Both the position numbers and the translations under genes were made by a program. From NCBI GenBank assembly GCA_039583875.1, contig CM077147.1:161943866-162007865 (forward strand): a stretch of DNA of 64,000 bases, in the 5' to 3' direction. Origin of the DNA: Platanthera guangdongensis (Eukaryota > Streptophyta > Magnoliopsida > Asparagales > Orchidaceae). The notes beneath the pieces were generated by a model. The model made no database searches. It worked only from the letters and a program-made list of their open reading frames with translations, and was not told the DNA's origin. The stretch's first letter is position 1. Each line of letters starts with the position of its first letter. Shown piece by piece: positions 33,201 to 42,948 of this stretch.

Positions 33201-33372
33201 CGCCGGCACCGGCCGTTGTCGTCGCCGGCACCGGCCGTTGTCGTCGCCGGCACCGGCCGTTGTCGTCGCCGGCACCGGCCGTTGTCGTCGCCGGCACCGG
33301 CCGTTGTCGTCGCCGGCACCGGCCGTTGTCGTCGCCGCCACCGGCCGTTGTCGTCGCCGCCTCCGGCCTCCG
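33201..33372. repeat. 22-bp GC-rich tandem repeat in G1 LTR
   Basis: Seven to eight copies of CGCCGGCACCGGCCGTTGTCGT at an exact 22-bp step (33201, 33223, 33245, 33267, 33289, 33311, 33333), the last copies with CGCCGCC changes. The step is not a multiple of three, so the repeat opens all frames on both strands; the arginine- or alanine-rich frames seen there are artefacts. A run of about 18 G follows at 33421-33438. Confidence 0.92.
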
Positions 33373-33553
33373 CCAGCAACCGCTGTGTCCGGGCACCCTG
33401 CCCGAGCTGCCCGAACCGCCCGGGGGGGGGGGGGGGGGTGGAACTTCCGTCATTTTGTTAAAATTGGTGATCCAAGTGATCAAAATGGAGCGACACCATT
33501 CGCTAGTACAAATTCTGCCCCGACGCAATTACCGACGTAACCATTCAGAAAAC

Positions 33554-33560
33554 TATAAAT
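33554..33560 (+). promoter_or_regulatory. TATA box in G1 3' LTR
   Basis: TATAAAT in the context AACTATAAATAGACC, located downstream of the 22-bp repeat (U3) and upstream of a leader-like region. Confidence 0.55.
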
Positions 33561-34408
33561 AGACCCCAAAACCTTTATTTGAAGACAAACAACTCTGGAG
33601 GCAAGAAAGAGGTCTGAGGTTTTCAGACGAGATCGTGGACTTAGGTCAATCCTCCGCCTAAGAATTCACTTTGCTCGTCTTCTTGCGCAAAGGCCCCGTG
33701 GACTTAGAGATTTTCACAGCCGGAACGCTTCCACCAAAGATCCGTAGACTTAGCCAAATTTTTAGGTCGGAACACTTGCATCGAGATTCCATGAACTTAA
33801 ACAAATTTCCAAGTCCGGAGCACTTCCATCGAGGCACTGAGAACTTAGTTTCAATCCCTTATTTTTGTATTTTGCAATTGTAACAGCGAAGCGGCTTTTC
33901 GCCCTCTGAGATCAAATCTCAATTCCTGTAAACTCAGAGAAACTAGTGGATTTTGCCTCGGTACAGATCCAATCACGTGGTTTTCCACATCAAAAAAGTC
34001 TTTTGTTATTTGTTGTTATTTACTTTGGCTGTTTTCGCGTCCGGTCCAATTCCGAAGTAGGGCGGTCCGATTTTTCCAGACCAGGTAAAGACCGGGTGAC
34101 CCGCAACAAGCACCCCTCTAAATTTTTTATCTAATTAATTTAAGTGAATAGTGAAATGAAATTATATACATCCAAACGCACAAATCCAGTACTAATACTT
34201 TGATATAGGCTTAAATCAAAGTCATTTAAATTTTTTTATATGTTATTTTATAATAAATATTTTTTTTATAAAACTAATTGGAGATTAGGTTATCTTTAAC
34301 TTTAGATAAAAAGAGATTTAGATACTTAAGGAGGCTACTAGAAGTTAAAATGAAATCTCATTTAGACGCCAATATATTTTGTCACTTAGAAAAATGATTT
34401 GACATTTA

Positions 34409-34554
34409 GGCTTCATTTGTGAGGACTTATTTTCATCGGTCATGTGATTATGACCGCATTAACCAAATCTTAATTATTTTCATCGATCCAGCGGTCACGA
34501 CCGCATGAACCAGACCTTAGTTAACCAGTGAAAATAAGTCCCCCAAACGAAACC
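34409..34554. mobile_element. Foldback MITE, copy 1
   Basis: A 146-bp element with inverted ends GGCTTCATTTGTGAGGACTT and GGTTTCGTTTGGGGGACTTA (right end read on the - strand), continuing into GCGGTCACGACCGC-type arms. It is an older relative of the copy at 35612-35742. I could not recognise a target duplication. It does not code. Confidence 0.7.
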
Positions 34555-34829
34555 AGTCTCCATTTGACACAGTGGTGGCGGTCCTGAAAACATGAATTAA
34601 ACCGTCATTCATTAAATATCACCTAACAAATATCATCCGTTTGAACATAAATGTGGATGAAACTTTTTAGGTGAGCTTTCACGAATGACAATTTAATCCT
34701 AATGTTCATGAGCCTTAATTTATAAAAAATGGTTGAAATGAGTTTGGAGACTTAAAATTTAAAGGTAATGTGTTTTAAGGACTGATTTCTTAAAGAATTA
34801 AAGATTGGGGACTATGGGTGAATGTTAAG

Positions 34830-35070
34830 TTGAGTCGATTCGAAATCTCGATGAGTCGGCTCGAAAAAAATCTCTTCTCGAGCTCGAGTAACTGAAGCTC
34901 GAGCTCACATATTGTTGTTAATATGCTCGCGAGACTGCTCGTGAGTTTTTTATTTTTTATATTTTTTAAAAAAAAATTAAAAATATAAAGAAAATAAGGG
35001 TCACGAGCTAAAAAACTTGTGAGCAACTCGAGCTCGACTCTAACTCGCGAACTCGAAACTCAAGCTCCAT
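34830..35070. repeat. CTCGAGCTCGAG-rich inverted repeat
   Basis: Two arms rich in CTCGAGCTCG and ACTCGCGA motifs (34835-34945 and 34995-35065) face each other across an AT-rich spacer. The arrangement looks like an old foldback transposon. Imperfect arms prevent exact ends. Minus-strand frames here are not genes. Confidence 0.45.
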
Positions 35071-35611
35071 TAATAGGCATTGATCTCAAATTCTAAATGA
35101 TTAGGTCAAGCTCAAGATTAAAAATTTTGCCAACCTCTTCAGTGGTGGACGCGAGAGCTTTATTCAGTGTGGACGAAACATAAAATTATTCAAATTTTTA
35201 CAAATTATTCAAAATATACACTAAATACTTATTTATAATAAATAAAATAACATACAACAACATAAAAATGAACTTATTTATTAAAAAAATTTATTAAGCC
35301 ACATTCTAATTAACCTGTTTTAAAAAAACAAATTTTAAACAATAACAAAATAATATAGTAATGAATATATTTATAAAAATATATTTTTAAAGAATGATAT
35401 AATAATTAGTTTGTTTATACAAAAATAAATCTTTCAAAGTAATAATAAATTTGTTTATAAAAAGTAATTTTTAAACAATGTCATATTAAAGAGTTTGTTT
35501 ATGTAAAAAAATTTAAACAATATCATAATAATGAGTTTGTTTATGAAAAAAATAAAACTTTAAATGTCAATCTCTAGGATTTGAACTCAAGATAGATAAA
35601 AAAAACACTTT

Positions 35612-35742
35612 TGCTTCGTTTAGGGGGACTTATTTTCAACGGTCAAGCGGTCATGACCGCATGAACCGGGACTTGATTCAAGTCCCGATTCATGCGTTCA
35701 TGACCGCTTGACCGGTGAAAATAAGTCCTCCCAAACGAAGCC
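35612..35742. mobile_element. Foldback MITE, copy 2, near-perfect palindrome
   Basis: A 131-bp palindrome: each arm of about 65 bases reads GCTTCGTTTGGGGGACTTAT, TTTCACCGGTCAAGCGGTCA and then TGACCGCATGAACCGGGACTTGA, with only a handful of mismatches between arms. It belongs to the same family as 34409-34554. Short size, no coding capacity and terminal inverted repeats fit a MITE; superfamily not determined. Confidence 0.8.
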
Positions 35743-36019
35743 TTTATCAATTGAGCTGTAAAGAAAACTTGTTTTTGTATGTAATATTCTTAGTATTATA
35801 TATTTGTTGATTCCTTATTTAACATGACAACTATCTTATTTCTTATTATTGAAAAAAATAGTTTTTTAAAAATTCAGTATGGGCGGCCACCCACACTCGA
35901 TTCTATGTAGGTCCGCCCATGAACCTCTTCTCTTCTCTGCGTATTGGGGAATGATTTCTTAAGGTTTTAAATCCCAATTTTGCGAATTCTAAAAATATGG
36001 TAGAGAACTAGAGATGAAC

Positions 36020-36574
36020 CTGATAGCCCCAGTCGTGAAGATGCTCATATCTGCAGCTAGCTGCATCAAGGGCTTTCTGCAGGACAAGCTCCGACCGCAA
36101 AAAACAGCAGCTTTTCGATTCATAATTTGAAGCTGTGGCCGCCGACGGGGGGCCATAGAGCGACCGGCGTGAGAAGAAGCAGCCGGTACCAACATAGTTA
36201 GCACCATGTAGTCCATCGAAGCCACGTGAACCGATGAGAAGGATCCGCCTGAGCTCGCCTCCGTAGATATCTCCGGCGTTGATCCGCCGGTATCTCTGCG
36301 GGAACTGGACGTAGGCGAGGTTAGGCGACAGATCAGGGTCGAGCAAATAGCAGAGCGCGCGTTGTGGGCTGCCGGGGTCGTTGACGTGCATGTCGCAGTC
36401 GAGGGTGAGGAGCACCGGCGCATTGGTCATGACCTCAGAGACTCGAAGCAGGGCGTTCAGGGCTCCGGCCTTGAAGTGGTGAGGAGAAGACGGTCGTTTT
36501 TCACGGGACATGTAGATGAGATTGGGAAGCGGATGGCCTGCGATGTCTCTGTCCTTCCTGCTTTCACAGAGTAC
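36020..36574 (-). pseudogene. Isolated exon of a cellulose-synthase-like (Csl) gene
   Basis: An open 185-codon exon on the - strand, starting after an acceptor AATCCAG (first exon base 36574) and ending at a donor CAG-GTTCAT (last exon base 36020), both in phase 0. It encodes part of the GT2 glycosyltransferase core of plant Csl proteins: VSREKRP-like MSREKRPSSPHHFKAGALNALLRVS, then LTLDCDMHVNDPGSPQRALCY with the DCD metal-binding aspartates, AYVQFPQRY, and GFDGLHGANYVGTGCFFSRR. The protein would make a cell-wall beta-glucan in the Golgi or plasma membrane. No upstream exons, no membrane segments and no QxxRW motif are found in the flanks, which are AT-rich and GA-repeat DNA. So this is most likely a gene fragment. 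Subfamily (E, G or J type) not resolved. Confidence 0.85.
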
Positions 36575-36699
36575 CTGGATTACAAAGAGAGTAATTAATA
36601 CACAATCTACTTTACTGTTTATTTATGCAAAGTTTCTAGTACACACATTCAAGGACTTTTTTTTACACACATATATATATTTTATTATATAAAGCAATA

Positions 36700-36880
36700 T
36701 AAGTATGAAATGAGAGCCATTGGATAATGATAGAGAGAGCATGAAATGAGGGGAGGGAGTTGGAAGAGAGAGAGGAGGGAGAGAGAGAAAAAGAGAGAGA
36801 GAATAGTGAGAGGGAGAGAGGGTGGCAGAGAGTGAGGGAGAGAGAGCAATAGAGAGAGAGGGAGGGATATACAGAAAAAG
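36700..36880. repeat. GA-rich microsatellite
   Basis: Imperfect (GA)n with GGGA interruptions on the + strand, within otherwise non-coding DNA. 36881-37414 has no gene I can support. Confidence 0.85.
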
Positions 36881-37413
36881 AGAGATCGGAAATAATATTT
36901 TTTACGTCAAATAATAATTTTTTTTACAATATAAATATTATAATATTAATATATTTTTTTTACGATCATTTTGAGTATTCATATGTATAGGTTGGAGACA
37001 TAACCCGTCTTCATGCGGGCACAACTACGCATTGACGAACGAATCGCAACACGGACGCAAGCACCGTAGTGCGAGGCATCTACTTGTTGTCCTAGTGTCT
37101 GCAAAAACATTTGCTCTGTGATGCCGAATGCTAAAGCGCTAAGGCCCCATCCCGCATTCTCCTTTTTCACATTTCAACGACGTTGAACATCGATTGCCTG
37201 GTCCGACAGCCCGAAGATCTCAATGTTGCTCCTCACGAGCGTAGCCCTGTATCTCTATCCATATGCTTTTCTCTTATTTATTCTTATACGAAGAGTGCTC
37301 GTGTGTAGTGTAGTCAATATTGAATATACTATATATATGTATATAGTTTGTAAGAGTAAAATATATAGTTATTTTTTATTTATATTGTGCTCGAGCGGAT
37401 AGTTCCGCCTCTG

Positions 37414-37415
<2 letters not shown>

Positions 37416-37462
<47 letters not shown>
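37416..37462. repeat. (TA)n microsatellite
   Basis: About 23 uninterrupted TA units, directly left of the Mutator-like element. Confidence 0.95.
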
Positions 37463-37464
<2 letters not shown>

Positions 37465-37480
37465 CATACCTTAGTTTGAC

Positions 37481-37948
37481 GGAAAAATTTTAGGTGCACC
37501 TAATGCACCATTCTTTATGTGTAAATAGAATTTTTTATATTTAAATCATATTTTTTCATAACAAAAAATTAATTGTAGCAAAAATAAATTACGGAATATT
37601 AATTATGATATTTTTACCATCAATTTAAGTACTTATTTGTCCATATTCTATACAGTTCTGAAAAAATTTCAGTTATATTTTTTGATTTTGAATGCAAATT
37701 CCAACTGGAATGTTGATATGTTTTCCAGTTGAAATTTTTGCTACAATCTCAAAAAAGAGAACTGAAATTTTTTCAGAACTGTATATAATTTGAGCAAATA
37801 AGTACTTAAATTGATTGTAAAATGTCATAATTAATATTTCATAATTTATTTTTTTTACAATCAATTTTTTGTTACAAAAAAATACGATTTAAGTATAAAA
37901 AATTTCATTTACACGTAAAGGATGATGCATCATGTGTAAAAATTCATC
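37481..37948. mobile_element. Mutator-like MITE with 9-bp target duplication
   Basis: A 468-bp AT-rich element made of two long inverted arms of about 200 bases (for example TCTATACAGTTCTGAAAAAA on the left and its counterpart near 37760-37790 on the right). It is flanked by perfect direct repeats TAGTTTGAC at 37472-37480 and 37949-37957. Long terminal inverted repeats plus a 9-bp duplication are the mark of Mutator-like DNA transposons. It has no coding capacity and would need transposase from elsewhere. Confidence 0.85.
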
Positions 37949-37957
37949 TAGTTTGAC

Positions 37958-38631
37958 AAAGTCCCCCATATTACATTTTACAAATAAATGTGAATATTCA
38001 AACAGACACTTTTGTGTCTTGTTTAAGTGTCATTTCAGTATTATTTTCACTGCAGGTTTATCGAACTGCAGGAGTTGCTGTGAGAGCCTTTCCTTCTTGA
38101 TGCTGTTATGGTGAGGTGTTGCTGCAAGAGGATTTGGTCTTGACTGGGCTTAGGTCATCAATTAATATGTTCGCTTTTCATTAAACCACAGCACTCATTT
38201 TCACTTCAAAAGTAATATCAAAAATAAGAGGGGCGGGGCCTATTATACATATGAATGGTCATGTCTGCGTACGCAGTATTGGACTAATCTATGTATGTCT
38301 ATTTTTCATATTTGAAGCCACCCCCTCTTATGTTAAAATTTGAAAATACACATTAAAATTTTTCCCGCTCTCGAAACTTTACTCTTTTTCTCTGACTACG
38401 AGTACAAATAAGCACTCACCACTTGTCTTAACAAAGAATAATGCGGTTCTTCTTATTGAATAATTCGTAGTGCGTCTGAGCAAGTCCAGACCGACTCAAT
38501 AGTGACCCGTGGGTTGCGTGTCTACTTAAGGGCAAGACTATATGCTAGAGGTGAAAAAAATTTGAAAACCGCGAAATTTAGCAAACTAGGTCGAGGAACA
38601 CTCCAACCAAACCGAAGCCAAGTAAACCAGA
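37958..38631. other. Non-coding DNA with a small inverted repeat
   Basis: No gene seen. 38221-38338 has facing ends AAAATAAGAGGGGCGGGGCC and (right end, - strand) AACATAAGAGGGGGTGGCTT with a central CTGCGTACGCAG palindrome; it may be another small foldback element. Confidence 0.4.
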
Positions 38632-39972
38632 TGCAGTGGAAGAGCAAAAATCATGTACTATCAACAAATCTTTACAAGACGAGGTATGCATGACGAGACA
38701 TGATTCATCGATGTACCCAATGGAAGAAAAAACAAGAAGAAACAAAACAATCCGCGCGGTCTCATTGAGAAGTCGCCGACCCTGCCGAGCTGCCTACGGA
38801 GTTCGCTAAAACATCCAAGTTGCAAGACCGCAACCTCGCCGCGCAGACAACCCGTTATTCCAATGCTGAACTCTGTCCGCTGATCTGCAAGCCGCCTAAC
38901 TGCAAAGTCGCCTAGCCGCCAGATCTCTGTGAACTGCTGCTGCCGAACTGAACAAGCCACCAGAAGAGTGCAACTTATTGAACTTGCAAAAACATTGCCG
39001 AAGAGAAAAGACCGTCTGGCCGCAAACCGCGACCTGCTGCTAACTACTAGTTGCTAACCGCAAAGTCCGCACTAATCCCTGACCGAAGTCAGCACCAAGT
39101 CTCCGGCTTCTCAGTGCTATCCGCACAACCTGCACAGTAAAAAAATCAGTTAACTCTTTAAACAATGCGAAAACAAATTCCTGTCTGTAGCAATCGCCTG
39201 AGCTCACTTACTGTTCATTCGGTTGTTCTGTTGAAGTGACAGTGGTCCTATTTATAGGCACTGAGAGGAGTGTGATCACCGCCCTACATGATAGGATCAC
39301 TACCCTATCTCGCGGTGAACACTGAGTGAATCCGCACAGCCGCAAATAAAAATCTAGTCCACCACGACAAGGACGAACAACTAGACAACCGACTTGTCCA
39401 ACACACCAGTATGTATACCTGCAGACACATCTCCAGTCCGCACGCTACTATGGACTGTTCCAGTCCGTAAAACTCCGTGTCCTCAAACAAGGCACAAGGC
39501 TGACAGCTGTCGAACTCGACAGATGAAGAAAACAATCTGTGTTAAATATGTGACCTCCCGTACTGAACCAACCTGGACTTGGTTTAGATCCAGACCAATT
39601 CCACACCACTAACTATCCCTCGTGCGAACACAACACAAGCGGATACAAGGGCCTGTATGCACAAACCGGCGGACACCGATACCAGTTCGCACTAACCGAC
39701 GAAATGTGCGGTTATACCAAACCGCATCATCAGAGTAAAACCAAGGCACGCATCATGCCGATCTCTCGAGCTCCAGTCCAGCCCACAACCAAGACAGCAA
39801 ACAGAAGACGAGTTCGCAACCCGACGAACTCCGCAGATAAACATCCTATCCGCCCAGTTACCTTTAAGGAACAAGCTGCCTCCAAAATACTAACTGACCC
39901 GGCTAGCCGCCTCCCCATGTCCGTACAGACCGCACAGACAGGCCGCCCACTTTCACTTCAAAAATTTCAACA
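38632..39972 (-). repeat. 3' LTR of copia element C
   Basis: The right edge is firm: ...TTTCAACA at 39972 abuts the polypurine tract. The left edge TGCAGTGGAAGAGC (38632) is chosen because copia LTRs often end GCTCTTCC...CA on the element strand. About 1341 bp. A promoter core CCTATAAATAGGACC is read on the - strand at 39247-39261. Only one LTR is visible, so the left edge is tentative. Confidence 0.65.
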
Positions 39973-39981
39973 CTCCCCCTT
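39973..39981 (-). promoter_or_regulatory. Polypurine tract of element C
   Basis: Element strand AAGGGGGAG followed by TGTTG, the standard copia polypurine tract and LTR start. Confidence 0.85.
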
Positions 39982-40012
39982 GAAGTGAGAAATGGAGACT
40001 ACCCCTACAATC

Positions 40013-42948
40013 CTAGTAACCGTATAAATGATCCCTTAGACAGCGACTTCGTGAAGATGCCTGCGATATTGTCCTCGTTCCGCACATGTCAGCCACAAGA
40101 GACCCCTCCAACACCTTCTCCCGAATGAAATGGTGCTCAAACTCAAAGTGCTTGGTCCATGCGTGACAAACTACATTATTATCTAGTTTAAGGGCACTTT
40201 CATTGTTACCGCGTAGTAGAGCGGGACCGCGCACTTCTTTATGTACGTCCTCTACTAGCCTCCTAAGTCAGATGACTTCCCGAGCTGCCAAGGCCAAATC
40301 CTTGCACTCCTCTTCCATAGTAGAGATGCACACAGAATCCTTCTTCTTGCTGCACCACGAGATACCACACTGATCCATATGTGAAGATGTAACCAGATGT
40401 CGAATTCCGGTCATCTGAATCTCTCCCATAATCAACATCTGTATAATCGTGCAGGTTAAAGCCAGTGTCTCTACCATAAAGGCCATATTAGAAGTGGTCT
40501 GCACGTACTTCAGAATACTCCTTGTCGCCATCAGATGAGGCTTCCAAGGTTCCGCCATATACTGACTTACTCAGCCTATAACATATGTAATGTCTGCCCT
40601 TGTAATCGTCAAGTAGATATGGCTCCCCACCAGGGCACGAAAAATTAAAGGATCTGGAAGTACCCTCCCCTCATCTCGTTGAAGGTTGATGCCAACATCA
40701 GGAGGAGTAGAGCTACTCTTCCCCTCCCGCATACCGAATCGCTGAATGATCCGTTCTACATAGCCCTTCTGGGAAACGAGTATGCCGCTCTCTTTTCTCT
40801 CCACCTCGAGTCCAAGGAAGTGGTGGAGCTCACCCAAGTCCTTCATCTCGAACCGAATGGCTAGCTCAGCCCTGAGCCTAGCCACCTCATCCTTCGAGTT
40901 TCCCGTGACAATCATATCATCCACGTACAGCAGAACTAAGACATGAAGCTCCCCCTTCTTCTTGATGAACAGACTCAAATCTGAATCAGAGGCAAAATAA
41001 CCGCAGAATTGGAGGTATTCTACAATTTTCCCATACCATTCCCATGGAGCCTGCTTCAAACTGTAAAGGGACTTTCGGAGCTTGCAGACGTATCCTGGAT
41101 GATCTTCGGACATGTATCCTTGTGGCCGAACCATGAATATGTTTTTATCTATTTACTCGCAAAGAAAAACATTCTTTACGTTCAACTACCACATCTTCCA
41201 ACCTTGGCAAGCCACCAAGGCCATCACCACCTGAACTGAAATTATCTTTGCAACAGGACTAAACATATCTTCGTAGTCTTCTCCATACTACTAAGAAAAT
41301 CCTCAAGCTAAAAGACAAGCCTTGTAACACTCGATACTCTCATCCGCCATCTTCTTTAGCTTATAGACCCACTTGCATGTCACAGGAGTAACGTCATCGA
41401 CCTTGGGCAAATGGTCCTAGGTCTCATTTTTCCTGAGGGCAGTCATATCCTCATCCATGACGTTATCCCACTCCTTGAATCCAGTGGCGCCTTCAAAGCT
41501 AGAAGACTCTCGCTCGTCTAGAGGGCCTGTGAAGAAACAAGTGACCAAGCTCATTGCGTTTCCTTCACAATAATGAGAAGGTGGTTTGATGGTCCTCTTC
41601 GATCTCCAAAGAGTCTGACCCTTGTTAACCACCTCCGCAGCCTCATTTGAATCAACTCCGTTCTCGGGCAAACTTGGAGTATCGCTCCCCCTGCTTCCTG
41701 AACCAGAAGCCTCCGCCCCGGAGCTAGAAACACCTGAAGCTCCTAGTCACACAGGAAAATCCACCAGAAGGTCCTTAGCAGCCTCCTCCTGCTCGCCATC
41801 TGACCTGCTTTCATGCAGATCCATAAAGGAGCCACCTCCATACGACGTCAATTCGTCGAAGACCATGTCTTTTGAGAGGACGAACTTTTTCTTCACTAGA
41901 TCCATACACTTCCATCTCTTGTTCCACTCATCATAGCCTACGAAGACAAGCTTCCTTGCCTTCGCATCCAGCTTTGTCCTGAGAGCATCCGATACATGTA
42001 TGTAGCAGGTAGATCGAAACACCTGAAGGTGTTCCACGCTGGGCTTCTCCTTAAACATCATTTCATGAGGAGACTTCATGTTGATCGAGCTCAGAGGCAT
42101 CCGATTGATGACATAGGTGGCACATGCCACCCTTCCGCCTAGAAGGGCCTCAAAATACCTTTGGTATGAAGCCAACACTTGCAGGTTGCTATTAGATGAC
42201 GGATCTTGCGCTTTGCTACTCCATTTTGTTGTGGAGTTTGAGCACAAGTGAGCTCTCTCTAGATGTCGTGCTTCCTGCAGAAATTAGAGAACTCATTTGA
42301 AATGAACTCACCTCTGTTGTCTGTTCTCAACTTCTTAATCCGCAGGCCAAGTCGACCCTCTACTAGCTCATTGAACTCCACAAACAAGTGGAACACATCT
42401 GACTTCTCCTTCATAAAGTACACCCAAGTGCAACTCGTGTAGTCATCAATAAACACCATCATGTATCAACTGCCTCCAAGACTAGCTGTGATAATCGACT
42501 CCATTAGATCACCATGGATACACTCCAATGGTACTTTACACCTAGTCTACGACTTGTCAAACAAAAGGTGATAATCCATTTCATATTGACACCCCGTGTA
42601 GACATCACCATCACTGAAGGATGACAACTTAAACAATCCTTTCATAAGGCTCCTTATTTCCATGGCTTTCAACTTGTCCATCCTGATATGTCCCAACCGC
42701 TCATTCCAGATAGCTGCATTATCATTGGTCCTCATACTATTAACATAGGAGCTTGTTGATAGCACAAACAAGTCCCTTACCCTTCTCCCTACATGAGCAA
42801 TGTCAGCCTTAACCACTGCCATGTTGCAGAGAAACTTCACTTCTATTGGGCTGAACAGAACGTGATAGCTTGCGTACACCTCATTGGTCACTGAGAATAG
42901 GTTCTTATTCATACCCGGTATGTGATACACACTCCTCAAGGTGAGTGG
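40013..42948 (-). pseudogene. Copia pol of element C (integrase, RT, RNase H)
   Basis: On the - strand from 42939: a GAG-pre-integrase zinc segment (NERLGHIRMDKLKAM, then C-Q-Y in place of the second cysteine pair), integrase core with FIDDYTSCTWVYFMKEKSDV and LRTDNRGEFIS (42462-42259), the C-terminal integrase part with PHEMMFKEKPSVEHLQVF (42247-41747), a linker, and RT with LYSLKQAPWEWY and LLYVDDMIVTG (41134-40571). RNase H follows with EECKDLALAAREV (40558-40268) and KHFEFEHHFIREKV (40234-40013). Stops and frameshifts occur between all blocks. The last RNase H part is about 30 bp from the LTR. Confidence 0.88.

Larger units (their letters stand above)
32814..34112 (+). repeat. Probable 3' LTR of G1
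   Basis: Starts TGATGAGCCCACC after a polypurine-like tract and probably ends ...GCAACAAGCA at 34112 (TG...CA). It has a promoter-like core ACTATAAATAGACCCC with a TATA box at 33554-33560, followed by an A-rich leader, as in plant gypsy LTRs. Only one LTR is in the window, so the right edge is a best guess without a target duplication to confirm it. Confidence 0.6.
34113..36019. other. AT-rich intergenic DNA
   Basis: Apart from the two foldback elements and the CTCGAG inverted repeat, I see no gene or RNA. 35160-35560 is very AT-rich with repeated GTTTGTTTAT-type phrases. Confidence 0.6.
38632..42948 (-). mobile_element. Truncated Ty1/copia element C
   Basis: A - strand copia element with 3' LTR 38632-39972, polypurine tract and decayed pol. 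It is cut at 42948 by the 5' LTR of gypsy element D, in the GAG-pre-integrase region; the missing gag and 5' LTR should lie beyond the right end of the window, past element D. Its sequence is unrelated to elements A and B at the LTR level, and no extra ORF lies between RNase H and the LTR. Confidence 0.82.

Noticed and set aside
32836..33540. Arginine- or alanine-rich ORFs on both strands
   Set aside because: A 22-bp repeat opens all six frames; no domain and no conservation expected.
36979..37170. Minus-strand frame with GWGLSALAFGITEQMF as a further Csl exon
   Set aside because: No match to the Csl membrane region or QxxRW part, no splice context, and it lies upstream of the exon in the wrong position.
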